A stretch of 36,885 bases of DNA. Origin: Sporodiniella umbellata (Eukaryota; Mucoromycota; Mucoromycetes; Mucorales; Rhizopodaceae). Below, in pieces: positions 10,251 to 21,955 of the stretch. A program made the position numbers and the translations under genes. The stretch is from assembly GCA_025677835.1 (NCBI GenBank), contig JAIXMR010000156.1:1-36885 (forward strand). Direction: 5' to 3'. Each line of letters opens with the position of its first letter. Position 1 is the first letter of the stretch. The notes under the pieces are model-generated. The model made no database searches. It was not told the DNA's origin and saw only the letters and a list, made by a program, of their open reading frames with translations.

Positions 10251-11113
10251 TCAAAGCAGCTTCAAATGTCCAGTAACTTGATCAATCAAATCAGCGGGCC
10301 CTTTTTTGAAAAATAAAAATAAAAACGAAAAATAAGCAAATTATAATCCCATGAATCAATGAATAAACTAACCTGGTCCAACGCCCAAAACTGTACGTGA
10401 CCCGGCGGCAATTTGTGTACGCCCAGCATCTTGTATAGTCTGTGCTGGTAAACCGAGACTAAGTGCAATAGCTTGCAACTCCAACCTAACACAATTAGAG
10501 CAGCCACTCGTACAATGCTATTGTACTTACAGTTTGTCTTCGCTATCACATTTAAGTGCCACTTTGGCTTGTCCAGAGCTCTCCCAAGCCCTCAGTATCT
10601 TTAAAGCAAAAAAGTCTAAGCCTTAATGTTCAGTGTTTCTCTCTTTGCCTTACATCGCTATTCACTTTTTTAGCAGCTTTATAACAGGCCAAAGTCGCGT
10701 GACCACACTAATATATGTCAGCATTTTTGTTTTTACTGATCTGAATACCTGAGCAGCAATTTTCCCTTTTGTCATGCCAAGATCGGAACGAACGACCAGA
10801 GTCTACACGATCCGTTAACATTTACTTTCTCTTTATAAAGCCAAAAAGTTTACCAGTTTAAAATTGTCATAATTGCTTATATCCAGCTTGTTATCAGGGA
10901 GCGGATCGAGCTCCTCCTCTTCTTCAAAGTCTACATTTGTTTTTTCATCGCTAACTGGTTCAGCATTGGAAGATTCCTTCTTAAAATGAATTGAGTTTGG
11001 TTTTTTGAAATTTTAACCATCGATTTTACTTTTTTAGCCACATACTTCCCGATGAAGTATCCAGTAACCAAAGAGGCAATCGAAGTAGCAACTACAGTAG
11101 ATGCGTTTTTCAT
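10251..11113 (-). CDS. PTH2: Peptidyl-tRNA hydrolase 2 (Pth2/PTRH2)
   Basis: Releases peptides from prematurely dropped peptidyl-tRNA; in eukaryotes it is anchored at the mitochondrial outer membrane. Exons are 11113-11018, 10979-10854, 10802-10749, 10707-10654, 10598-10531, 10485-10373 and 10300-10251: 561 nt, 186 aa, normal for the family. The N-terminus has one hydrophobic segment ([19 protein letters not shown]), consistent with an anchor. An acidic linker follows, and then the complete PTH2 domain: [38 protein letters not shown], and the signature [20 protein letters not shown], ending VTGHLKLL. Seven exons in under 900 bp make it the most finely split gene here. All phases agree. Confidence 0.95.
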
Positions 11114-13263
11114 TAGATCTCAACTATTTAGATAAACCAGGAAAAAAAAACCTCGCATAGCGGAGATACTTTTGCGTCTTATAGAAGCGAGGCTCGTGCT
11201 GCAGTTTAGTAAAAGAAACAAAACTACGAATATACATATTGAGTATTTGAATAATTGACTTGTTGCTCTTATTTTTTTGTAATCGTATATTATAAAAAAA
11301 ATGGCGTTAATGGCTTTTGTTGAATGTTATAACTGGCTTTTCGATGCTGCTAAACAAGGGTTGCTATCATCATAACACGAAAACAAACAAAACTTATTGA
11401 AATGATAAAACTTACAAAAATCATCCTCTGTTTGATCCAACTTTGTAGTATTTATGTATATTATAAGCTTTATTTTATATATTTACATTTTTCATGTTCA
11501 TTGTCTATTATTATCTAATGAGCTACATAAAAAAGGAGCTTTTGATCTACTATTGTAGAATTATATGTACGTGGACGTTATGGATTGTTACATAAAATAT
11601 TTTTTGTATGTATTCAAGGAGGCACTACGGGTGGCTATCTACAAATGACTTATTTAATCGTAAACACTTAATACTAAAAGATTCGAAACTTAGATTAAAG
11701 GCCTTAGTTTTTCTAAGGTATGTTGTAATATTGAGCCTAAATGAGCAACGCTGGTTTTGAAACGAAAACCATTCATATCGTTCCTATACTACCAGGGTTT
11801 ATGAAAATTAACTATAAAGCTATTTGAGGTGTATATCTATACTTGGGGCAATCCAGTTAGACTGAAATCGTACCAAAGAGTGTATTATGTTTACGTTTAT
11901 TGACTTTACAATTGTTAATACAGAGTATACATCCTTAATCGTTGAAACGAGTCATGATAATAATAAATTTATATTAAGTAAATTCATACATTCTGTTTAT
12001 AACAAAGCATAGCATAGTGAAGGGGTTTTCTTTTCGAAAGAAAGCGTTCATTACACTACTCAATAGAAAAACGTAGATAACATTAACAAGCAGCAATTTA
12101 TAAACAGTGGGTCAGTGTGATATCTAGATAATCATGTATTCAATTAGAGATGGTTAGAAAGCTTCATAATTCAATTGGAAAAAACTAAGAGTAATGGATA
12201 CAGTGTACAGACTACCTAAAAAAAGGTTGACATATCTAGTATTGTCCTGAAAAGCATAGTTAACATCATTCCATTTTACTTAGCTTTCACCCTTTTTATA
12301 TGAACATCTCCATCCCTTGGTCTTCATATCAGCATGCGGAATATTAGAGGAAACTCACTAAGTATGCAACCTGTATGTATTCACTGTGAATAGCGAGTAT
12401 ATTATCAACAATGTAGCATATGGGTTCCGGGCCTCCTTTTTCGTCAACATGCCCACTTTTGCACAAAACATCGTAATCAAGTTAGCTTTCCAGAGTATTT
12501 ATAAAACTAAATAGATAGTAAAACAAGAATATCTACTTTTTATTTACACTCTTCCAGTGAGAAGAATTGATTATAGTCATAAAAACAGGAGTGGCATTTT
12601 TTTTAATCAGCCACTGGTGCTGCTTTTGATTGGCTAGCTAGAAGTGCTGTACAAAAAAAAAAAACCACTGTACAGGAATAAGGAAAATTTTCATCATGGT
12701 ACTGAGACCGAACGTAGATACAGATCGGCTAGGGTATTTGTTTCACCACCCTTTATGGCTTGAGTTTATTTTTGTATTCCCTGAGTACTACACACACATT
12801 CGCCAAGACACAATAAAAGTACTCATTAAGGTTAAAATCCCCATTTTCGTCTTAAAATAAAACAGATAGGCTCATTTATGCTTGGTTTTGTAACACTGTC
12901 AAACTGTCAATATGTGTTTTACACAGTTTCAACTGGTGTTTTGCTCTGAAAGACCCTGAACCCTATCATCATTTTTTTTAAAAAAAAAAGAACGTCCGGT
13001 AACCACCTTAGTTTCCGTTTTTCCGCCAAAAAAACAAACAAACTTAAAGCAAAACAGATACTAAAAACGAGAAGAACGAAAACAGTGTTTGGTATAAAGA
13101 TCAAAAAAAGTCTTGAGAATAAAAAAGGGTTAAGAGTCAAATTATTTTAAATATTAATAAAAGGTAATTATTTCAAGCAGTGTAACACATACTTAAATAG
13201 GACTTTTTTTCTTTTTTTTTTTTTTTCTTTTTTCTTCTCCTCTTTCAATGTAATATAGAAAAC
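11114..13263. other. Intergenic, AT-rich, with a G+C-richer island
   Basis: No gene is visible in 2.15 kb. Most of it is AT-rich, with A- and T-tracts. An island at about 12290-12490 is richer in G+C and open on both strands: minus VDEKGGPEPICYIVDNILAI, plus VNSEYIINNVAYGFRASFF. The right edge (13206-13262) is a strong pyrimidine tract just before the CorA-like start codon, probably its leader or core promoter. A 73-codon minus-strand frame at 12919-13140 is low in complexity and is not considered real. Confidence 0.5.
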
Positions 13264-14969
13264 ATGGAGGACAATACCCCATCAACGAGATCGTTAACAG
13301 ATCCATTGAATGGAGACTATGTACTTCAAATGGATCTCGATTCCACTGTTTCCTCGTTATCTGATCCTAAAGTAGACAGCACGGAAGATGTCTGCTATCC
13401 TTATGTGACGCCTTCCGAACAAACCTTAGATGTAGAAGCTTTGGAAAGATTTATGGATACCCAATATGACTTTAAAGAAGAATTGACTGTTAGACTTGAT
13501 GACCTTCGTGATAAAGAAGAATACATGTCAAAAAAATATGACATTTATAGTGAACATGTATTCTATCAATATTATTAATCGCAGTCATGTCTGACCTATC
13601 TTTAGGATCCATTAAAAATGAGCCAAGAGGCCATTCGCTATACCTTTTATTCGCCTGACCTTGGAACGTTCGAACACCCTTCTCTGTGGCAGTTATTTCA
13701 TTTTATGCCTCACAAAAGAAGTGTTGCTGAGCTCTTAGTAGACTCTAACAATTGGTGGATTGATATATGCTCCCCCACTAATGAAGAAATGAAGAACATT
13801 AGCAAAGTAACCAAACAAAACACATAAAACAAGAGCATACAAGACACGAAATTGACTTTTTTATGTATGTACCAGATTTTTCGTATTCATCCGTTAACCA
13901 CTGAAGATATTCAAGCACAAGAATCTCGAGAAAAGTGCGAAATTTTTCAGCACTATATGTTCGTCAGCTTCCGTACATTTAACCAGGACATAAACAGCCC
14001 AAACTACTTGAATGCTATCAACTTCTACATTGTTGTTTTTAAAGAGGGTGTCTTGACAGTAAGCCAAATATTTAACCTAGTAAAGGTTGAACTAAAAAAC
14101 ATAGTACTAACAGTTTACTAGTTCCGTTTTCACGAACTTTCGCATCCACAGAATGTCCGACGTCGTATTCATCAATTAAAAGATTTTATCAAAGTTACGC
14201 CAGAATGGATCAATTATGCACTGATTGATAATATTACAGATGGATTTGCACCTTTGATCCAACATACGGAAATTGAAGTAGATTCCATTGACGATCTTGT
14301 TCTTGTCTTGAGTGGATCTGAGCAGAATGATATGCTGCGTAGAATAGGAAGCTGTAGAAAAGCAGTGATGCAACTTTTGCGCCTTCTGGGTCCTAAAGCA
14401 GATGTGCTACGAAGCTTGATCAAAAGATATGCAGACAGAGCTAAAGAAATGGAGCAACTTATGAGATCTCAAGAAACTCCCCTTACCACTGAAGCTGACG
14501 AAGTAAAAGCCCACCATGAAGTCACTCTCTATTTGGGCGATATTCAAGGTATATACGACCTGTTCAAATTTGTTTATCTGAATTTTCTTTTTTGTTTAGA
14601 TCACATTATCACTATGCTGCAAAATGTAAATCATTACGATTTGACTCTTGGTCGCGCCCACAGAAACTATTTGGGGCAAATCACTATAGAGCTCTCTCAG
14701 GCTGGTAATACGACCAATGAAGTGATTAACAGACTTACGTTTTTTGGTTCTATTATTATACCTTTAGTAAGTTGGACGAAAAACAACTATCAGCCTGACT
14801 ACATTTGTTAACATCCATTTAGAATTTAATCGGTAGTTTATTTGGGATGAACGTGCACGTGCCAGGACAAGGCGAGTCTGATTTGGTCTGGTTTTATTGG
14901 ATAGTGTTAGGGATGGTCATTTACTTGGTTTCAGCTCTTGCTATTGGAAAAAGAATAGGATTTCTATAA
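13264..14969 (+). CDS. CorA/Alr-type magnesium transporter
   Basis: Two-TM-A-superfamily Mg2+ channel, related to the fungal Alr1/Mnr2 group. Exons are 13264-13557, 13606-13806, 13876-14058, 14122-14548, 14600-14766 and 14823-14969: 1419 nt, 472 aa. An acidic N-terminal region is followed by the CorA cytosolic domain (NNWWIDICSPTNEEMKNISK, then FRIHPLTTEDIQAQESREK) and long alpha-helices (SCRKAVMQLLRLLGPKADVL). The last two exons give two membrane helices. The first ends in the signature GMN (SLFGMNVHVPGQ), which forms the selectivity loop. The second is VWFYWIVLGMVIYLVSALAI, with a short basic tail. It is shorter than yeast Alr1 or Mnr2, because the long N-terminal extension is missing. Plasma-membrane or vacuolar location cannot be told from sequence. 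Confidence 0.95.
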
Positions 14970-15054
14970 ACAACACTGTATTTATTTTTCATAAAATCAA
15001 AAACTTTCAATGTAAAATTGTTTGATTGACTGTATAAAAACAGGGGCTTCAAGC

Positions 15055-15409
15055 TTATAAAGACCAAAATATTCCAATACGACCAGAGCTCAAAGATCTT
15101 GGTTTTTTGAAAGCAGTGTTTTTCATATCTATGTCCTCTTCCAAACAGGCAGGGCAAATATCCACTACTTTAAGCTCAACAACCCCTTTATCGCTTTTGA
15201 TGGTGATCTTCTTTGTGTAATACTTTTATTGCCTATTAGACTTGAGGACAACACGGCAACCATATCATAACCTGGATTTGTTTTATCACAGGAACCTAAC
15301 CTTACTTGGTAGAAAGCGCCGTCACCAGTTTTTCAAGATCTTGCTTTGATCGAAATGCTTTGGCTTTGGGCAGTAAGGAAAAAAATATTGAGACTGAAAT
15401 ACTTTTCAT
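15055..15409 (-). pseudogene. Secreted RlpA-like double-psi beta-barrel protein, frame broken twice
   Basis: Remnant of a small secreted DPBB (barwin/expansin-like fold) protein of about 118 residues. The ATG at 15409 opens a signal-peptide-like start (MKSISVSIFFSLLPKAKAF). The frame shifts near 15331-15335 (plus-strand T5), after which GDGAFYQVRLGSCDKTN and DMVAVLSSSLIGN follow. It shifts again near 15224-15227 (T4), after which KKITIKSDKGVVELKVVDIC and DIDMKNTAF...LSSGRIGIFW follow to the stop at 15055. Each shift needs one extra A on the coding strand. The double-psi features are clear: VVDxCPAC, the DIDM motif, and the closing GRIGIFW. A cysteine I would expect before GKKI is Tyr-Thr here (YYTKK), which favours a real pseudogene over two assembly errors. 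It converges with the CorA-like gene, 85 bp away. Confidence 0.75.
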
Positions 15410-15833
15410 TTGTACTCATGCTTTGTGTAGGTCCCCAGAACGAATAATTTGGAAAAAGCACGGGTATTTACATTTTGATGTATTAAGGGCTCTTGAAATA
15501 AAACATTTATTCGGCCTCGTATTTGATCATGATACATGTTTATAAAATCAGCTTCTTCAAAAAAATCACCAGATATCTGGACACCATACTGGCTATTTAT
15601 ACATTTCCAAGGCGCAGTTAGTACAAATAATAAAAAAACGAAACAAGTAATGATCCTTCTTTCCGAATCTCCAGACGTGAACCAAAATATGCAAATGAAA
15701 AGGTGTCTTTTTTTTGGATTTCTAGGAACGATCCTTTTTTGTTTATCCTTTTCAGTGTATCGCTTTGTCTAATAAATATGATTGTAGTAAATTTTGGCTA
15801 GTTTGTCAGTACAGTGACAGTAGGGAAAAAGTT
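15410..15833. other. Intergenic, open on both strands
   Basis: Between the DPBB remnant and the sirtuin 3' side there is no assignable gene. Moderately long frames run on both strands, including one on minus of about 125 codons without a stop, but it lacks an upstream ATG. The peptide on minus (FFEEADFINMYHDQIRGR) is not recognised. It probably contains the promoter of the DPBB gene when that was active, plus older debris. Confidence 0.35.
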
Positions 15834-16060
15834 TCATTTTAGCAATTTGAAAACCGGAAAAGGAAACATCTGTTTTAATACATCATTAGATATGTAGACA
15901 ATCAAAGAAAATAAAGCAAAGACGTAGCAACATACCACTCGAGCAAAGAAAACAAATGATTCAACATTTAATCCCTTCTCTTGTCTTTTCAAGACGTCAA
16001 ATGGTTCGCTTTCTAAGAGAGTTCCCCAATCGCGTGTATATAGATTGGTAGTAATCGTCA

Positions 16061-16061
<1 letters not shown>
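15834..16061 (-). CDS. 75-codon ORF overlapping the sirtuin stop (TAATG)
   Basis: The ATG shares its A with the last base of the sirtuin TAA stop (TAATG). The frame runs 75 codons, starting MTITTNLYTRDWGTLLESEP, and contains one strongly hydrophobic segment (FFARVVCCYVFALFSLIVYI) followed by a short tail. A stop-start overlap is a bacterial-style reinitiation arrangement and is rare in fungi. The ORF may simply lie in the sirtuin 3' UTR by chance. No family is recognised. Confidence 0.2.
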
Positions 16062-17249
<1,188 letters not shown>

Positions 17250-18395
17250 TGTAATGATCTCGATTGAAAAGAAGAAAAAAAGAAAAAAAAAGAAAAAGCC
17301 GCAATTATTTATTTTAGTTGGATAAGTAGCAAGTGTTAGTTTACATTGACAAAGATGTGTAAGACAGCATAACTACGTAATTTTTCATTTGGTATTTAAT
17401 TTTATAAAAAAAAAGAGAGGAGGACGCAGAGTAGTCTGAATTGAGTTACTAGTAAAACTAGTCTCATGTATTGCACTTCATAGCGTTCCACCCACAGGCC
17501 ATTACAACAACTCTTTCACTCCCATCACACGCAAGTGTCATTGGTTATGAACGAAAGAATTACACTTTCTGGTAGCACTGCCCCCGTTTTCACAGGTTGT
17601 CCAGCAAAGACATTTAGCGGCTTTTCTCAGACCTTCCCACGGGTTTTATTAAAGAACGATGCCTTTTTGTATGTTTGCCCGTATACATAAGCTTGCTACC
17701 TCCTCTAAGAGAAAAAGGAGAAATTTTAAAAAATCAGCCTTTTTATGTGTTTTTTGGGGCTACATGAAAGAAATTTTTGTGATCCTAAGTCACAGAAGTG
17801 GCTTGTACACTTTAACGTGTCTGTACAATCTCATGGTTTGACCAAAGCTCGAAACATCTTAACAAGCGACGTCAAAGCCAATCAGCGTTGATTTCAAGTT
17901 TTTAGAAACTGCGCCATTTACTTGTAAATCTTGGCACTGAAAAAAAAAAAGAATAAAGCTAGAATTATTTGCTGATCTGATTACAGCTTGATTGTCAAGG
18001 GCTTTACATAGGTTATCATAGCGCTCGCAAAAATTCAGAGTAAAATTTTGGCGTGAATTTTTTCTGTACCTTCACAGGCTTCCATCATTTTTTTTTGACA
18101 AAGTATCTTCCCAAGAGAAACGTTTTAGCTTTAAAAGATTGCTTTTTATGTGTATAATTCTTGTTTTTTTCTTTTTTGAAATAAGTATTTTATGAGGTAT
18201 AAAACAATACTCGATTGCTTCAAAACGCTGCTTTCAAAAAAAAACCTATATATCTTAACCTTGCTTTTTGCCACTGCCTAGAATTGGGTCAAGTTCAGGA
18301 GAGTAAAAGGATACACATTTGTATTCTTTTATGCTTTCGTACGTGTGAATAAATGCATTATTTACGATATCTAGTGATATTTCGTATTCAGAGGC
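17250..18395. other. Intergenic with a G+C-richer island
   Basis: AT-rich spacer upstream of the sirtuin. A stretch at about 17450-17680 is richer in G+C than its flanks and is open on both strands: plus ERITLSGSTAPVFTGCPAK, a 48-codon frame from the ATG near 17547; minus NVFAGQPVKTGAVLPESVI. The two readings exclude each other, and neither is recognised. No RNA gene was identified. Confidence 0.4.
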
Positions 18396-19239
18396 TTACC
18401 TATTTGTTGAGGGTCGTTTTCTAAAAAGAGAAAAGATAGAGTGGCCGAGAGGTTCATGTTTACTAACTTTTTTCTTCTTAACAAGCTTTGGCGTTTCCAC
18501 GTTAATTGTGTTTAAATCTGAAGCAGAGATAGCGACTGATACAGATGCTGTATTATCTCTCGTAGCGATCTGTTAACAGTATTAAAACTTTTTTAGGACC
18601 AAGCTCGTGAGCATTAAGTTTAAATATCATAAGTAGACTTTTCAAGAAACACGCAGCTCTTCAGGAAGTCATGTTTCCATCTACAGCCCTATCGCTTCAT
18701 AATTCAATATTCTCCGCATTGCTTCCCCCCACAGAATGAAAATCTGTTTCTTCCAACAGAAGGTTATATTCACTTTTCATAGGGCTGTAAATAGTGCTGT
18801 ATGCGACTCTGAAATCATAAAATTACGTGGATAAGCGCTCAGTCACTTTCACAACCATAGTAAAGGGGCTAGCATTAATGAAATTGATAACTGTCATTCT
18901 ATATCCTTTGGTATTTATATCAAAGACCTAGACTTTGTCTTAAATAGTACAACATACATAATTTCGTTTCTTGCTTGCTTCCCTCATACTGATGTTTTTG
19001 TTTTTTAATTTTCCTATTAACATTGGACTAGTCAGAGATAGTTCACTGGAAGCGGCGGCTTTCAAATACTCAGCTTGTGTAGCAACCAACTCACTATAAT
19101 CAACAATGCGTCACATATGCTCAGGGCTGCCGTTTCCATTAACAACCCTTCCACACCCACCTTCATAGAAAAATACTTTACCCGTGCTAAACTGTAGAGT
19201 GTCGATAAAAAGAAAAGAAAAAGAGAACGTCAATAAGGC
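18396..19239 (-). pseudogene. Decayed protein-coding relic, family unknown
   Basis: From 19239 down to 18556 one minus-strand frame has only six internal stops in 228 codons, at 19111, 18940, 18928, 18823, 18697 and 18661, all verified to be in one register. The intervening peptides read like ordered protein: VDYSELVATQAEYLKAAASS, YRMTVINFINASPFTMVVK, YSTIYSPMKSEYNLLLEE and LNAHELGPKKVLILL. A one-base shift near 18570 then enters a 57-codon frame that starts IATRDNTASVSVAISASDLN, has a basic end (HSIFSLFRKRPSTNR) and stops at 18396. Every stop could come from CAA, CAG or CGA by C-to-T change, but that is true of all stop codons and so proves little. It may be the remains of an intron-less gene or of a transposable element ORF. 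I recognise no family and saw no terminal repeats. Confidence 0.5.
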
Positions 19240-19626
19240 TTAAAAAACACAGAAACTATAAGCTAGTTTTATTCTTTATTTTTTCAAGAGTATACCAAGT
19301 GTCAAAAGGTATGCTACGAAAAACCCTATAAAGATATGTCTTGGTATTTACAATAGATACCTGAAACTAAATACATGTTTGGAATTCTGTAAATACGAAA
19401 TTGAACTTACCCTTCTAAGTTTTGAAGATACCTATTTGGCTTTATGTTAAGCTAAAAGGCGAAAATACAAGGATTTTATGTGTGCATTAATGTGAGATTT
19501 CTATACTGTGTAGTTTCTATATGAAGTCAAGCTTACAATTTACGTCTACAATTTAATCTCAGACCCGATTTTAAAACGTAACAGCCTTTTGGTGTTTTTG
19601 AGTTTTTCTGCTTTAACTTTGATAGA
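19240..19626. other. Intergenic upstream of the thioredoxin-PITH gene
   Basis: 387 bp of AT-rich sequence between the minus-strand relic and the plus-strand gene; it should hold the promoter of the latter. A short exon-like stretch lies on the minus strand at about 19424-19454 (AG before, GTAAG after; reads LNIKPNRYLQNLE). It might be an extension of the relic, but is too short to call. Confidence 0.4.
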
Positions 19627-20677
19627 ATGGCTGTTCAACCGTTGAAAAACTCAAACGACTTTAAAAGTGCTTTGTCCTCCTCACCAGATAAGCTTGTAGT
19701 TGTTTATTTTACTGCTGCTTGGTGGTAAGAGCCGTTCCTTTTCATCTTTTAATTCAGCATTACCGTAAAAAACGCGTTACTGATCAACTCGATTTAGTGG
19801 ACCCTGCAAGATGATGACTCCCCTCTACGCTCAACTAGCTGCTAAGTACTCCACTGTCAACTTTACTAAAATAGATGTAGACGAAGTCAAAGAAGTAGCG
19901 TCTGCATGTGGTGTCACTGCTATGTAAAAGGAATTTTCTCTTAAGAAGAAACTAATCCAATTCCCTAGGCCCACTTTTCAATTCTATAAAAATGGCAAAA
20001 AGTTAACAGAAATGAAAGGAGCAAGAGTGCAAGTACTTGAGCAACAGATTCAACAGTATTCTAGTGAGGATGCTGAATCTAGTAAGTCAGGTGCCTCCAA
20101 AAACAACTACGGAATTGCCGGCCTCGTAAAGATTCTTTGATACAACCCTAAATTTGTGCTAAACCGCTATTAGATTAATTTAAGCTCTCACATAACAAGC
20201 AACCAAGTCGATGCTTTGAACCAGCAAAAAGACAACAACATAAAGAACATCCTTCTGGAGAATGATGCGTATTTAGAGAGCGATGTGGATGAACAGCTCA
20301 TTATGAATATTCCTTTTAATCAACGTAAAGAAAGAAACGAAAGAGATAAAAAATTGTTACTTAATTCACTTATAGCTGTAAAAATTCATTCATTAAAGTT
20401 CAAGGTCCCTAATATTGCCAACGCACCTAAGACAATCAAGCTTTACGTTAACCGACAAGCTTTAGGCTTTGGTGATGACGAGTCAATAAGCGAAACACAG
20501 AAAATCGAACTGAGTCCAAAGGATTTTGAGGAGGACGCTGTCACTAATTTGAGATTTGTCAAGTTTCAAAATGTAACTCGTATCACTTTGTTTGTTCTCG
20601 ATAACCAAGAGGATGAAGAAACTACCATGATTCAGGAACTCATTTTTATCGGCACTCCAGTTGAGGTAACTGCGTAG
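19627..20677 (+). CDS. TXNL1: Thioredoxin-like protein with PITH domain (TXNL1 type)
   Basis: Redox protein that binds the 26S proteasome in its studied relatives. Exons are 19627-19724, 19798-19923, 19969-20125 and 20174-20677: 885 nt, 294 aa (human TXNL1 has 289). Residues 1-105 form a thioredoxin fold. The first intron splits the active-site codon for the first Cys of WCGPCK, and VTAMPTFQFYKNGKK gives the cis-proline loop. A linker leads to the PITH domain: ENDAYLESDVDEQLIMNIPF, VKIHSLKFKVP, KTIKLYVNRQ, LRFVKFQNVTRITLFV, and the closing EETTMIQELIFIGTPVE. Both cysteines of the active site are present. It converges with COX10, whose stop is 134 bp away. Confidence 0.95.
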
Positions 20678-20810
20678 TAAAAAAAAAAGGGTGTACAGTA
20701 GACTGACAAAAATCTAATTCTAGTCAACCAACATGAGTGATTTGCACAAAGAAAATTAAAAATAAAAAGGGGCTATTGTACATGTATGCATGTGTATATG
20801 TGTATATATT

Positions 20811-21955
20811 TTAGTAGTCATCTTCAATCACCCATTCAATAACTTCTTCTATTTCTTCCTCATCTTTTGTTCTTGCATGGTCAGGCAGGTTCCATTTTTT
20901 GTGGACCATAAGTAAAGCCAAAAGTACAGGCAAGTGAACGATGCTTCCAAAAAACAGCTGCTTAGCAGATTTTTCATCACTACAAAAAAAGAGAGGCAGG
21001 TGAGTTTTTTTCACAAGATTCAGAAAACAAACCTTTTTTTCCAAAACTTGAAGGCTCCATATAACATGGCGGCGTTTACTACAGTAGAATCGGCTGCGAA
21101 CCACCAGGAAGTGAGATCCAGATAAGGCACAGCCCAACATAAGGGAAACATAGCGAGCGAATATCTTAGTGACACGCGCGCATTTAATTTAGGATCAGTA
21201 ACCGCCATCATACGATAACCTGCTTTTGAGTAATCCTGTCGAAGGTTCCAAGCAAGCGCGTTAAAATGGGGAAACTGCCAAGCGTATAACAATCCACCCA
21301 ATACCCAAACACCAGGATCTAAAAGATTGTTTGTGACTGCTGTATATCCCATCATGGGAGGAATCGCACCAACGACGGAACCAGCCCAGGTGTTGGCAAT
21401 CGACGTGCGCTTCATGGGGGTATAGACAAGTGTATAGAGAGCAATATTAGATGCACCCAAGAGTGCTGTAATAGGATTTACACAGGCAGCCAAACACGTT
21501 ACACCTACAGCACCTGTCAAGGCACCAAATCCAAATGCATGGACTTGGGACAAAGCTCTTCTACCCAAAACTCGGTTTCGCGTTCGCAACATTTGAGCAT
21601 CATAAGGAGTCTCAATCCACTGATTAATGGCATTAGCAGAGCTAATGCAAAGGCCTGTGCCAATAGTTGTGGCAATTAACGCTGTTACTGTAGATTCTCC
21701 GGGTGCAAGCGCATAGCCGGTCATGGTTGTAAGAGTTACAAGTCCAGCAAGTTTAAACTTGACAAGTTCCTTGTAGAGAAGCGGAAGCTTAGAAAGAGAG
21801 GGTATAGGATCAATGATCTTATATTTGGTGACCTGGTTTGTGCTAGCTTGATGCCGTTGCTGAATTGCCGATTGAGTTGCAAATACTCTTATTGGAAGTT
21901 GCAGGGTTTTTCTGCCCCTCATAACATGTTTTGCGAGTTGTGTTGTTGACAGCAT
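20811..21955 (-). CDS. COX10: COX10, protoheme IX farnesyltransferase (heme O synthase)
   Basis: Inner-mitochondrial-membrane enzyme that farnesylates heme b to heme O, the first step toward heme A of cytochrome oxidase. Exons are 21955-21033 and 20979-20811: 1092 nt, 363 aa. The basic, Ser/Thr-rich N-terminus (MLSTTQLAKHVMRGRKTLQL) fits a mitochondrial presequence. UbiA-family hallmarks follow: SSANAINQWIETPYDAQMLR (first Asp-rich region), YTPMKRTSIANTWAGSVVGA, IPPMMGYTAV, QFPHFNALAWNLRQDY, and multiple hydrophobic helices. The C-terminus is acidic (KDEEEIEEVIEWVIEDDY). The single intron falls after the last conserved transmembrane segments, in FWKKS. Confidence 0.96.

Noticed and set aside
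12919..13140. 73-codon minus-strand frame with many Phe and Leu
   Set aside because: It derives from A/T tracts in the CorA-like promoter region and is low in complexity.
18425..18470. Stretch resembling a tRNA-Ser/Leu D arm (GTGGCCGAGAGGTT)
   Set aside because: No acceptor stem, anticodon arm or T arm can be paired around it, and it falls inside the minus-strand coding-like relic.
18680..18790. Inverted repeat TACAGCCCTAT / ATAGGGCTGTA, about 90 bp apart, considered as terminal repeats of a MITE
   Set aside because: The arms are only 11 bp, there is no target-site duplication, and both arms lie inside the coding-like relic frame.
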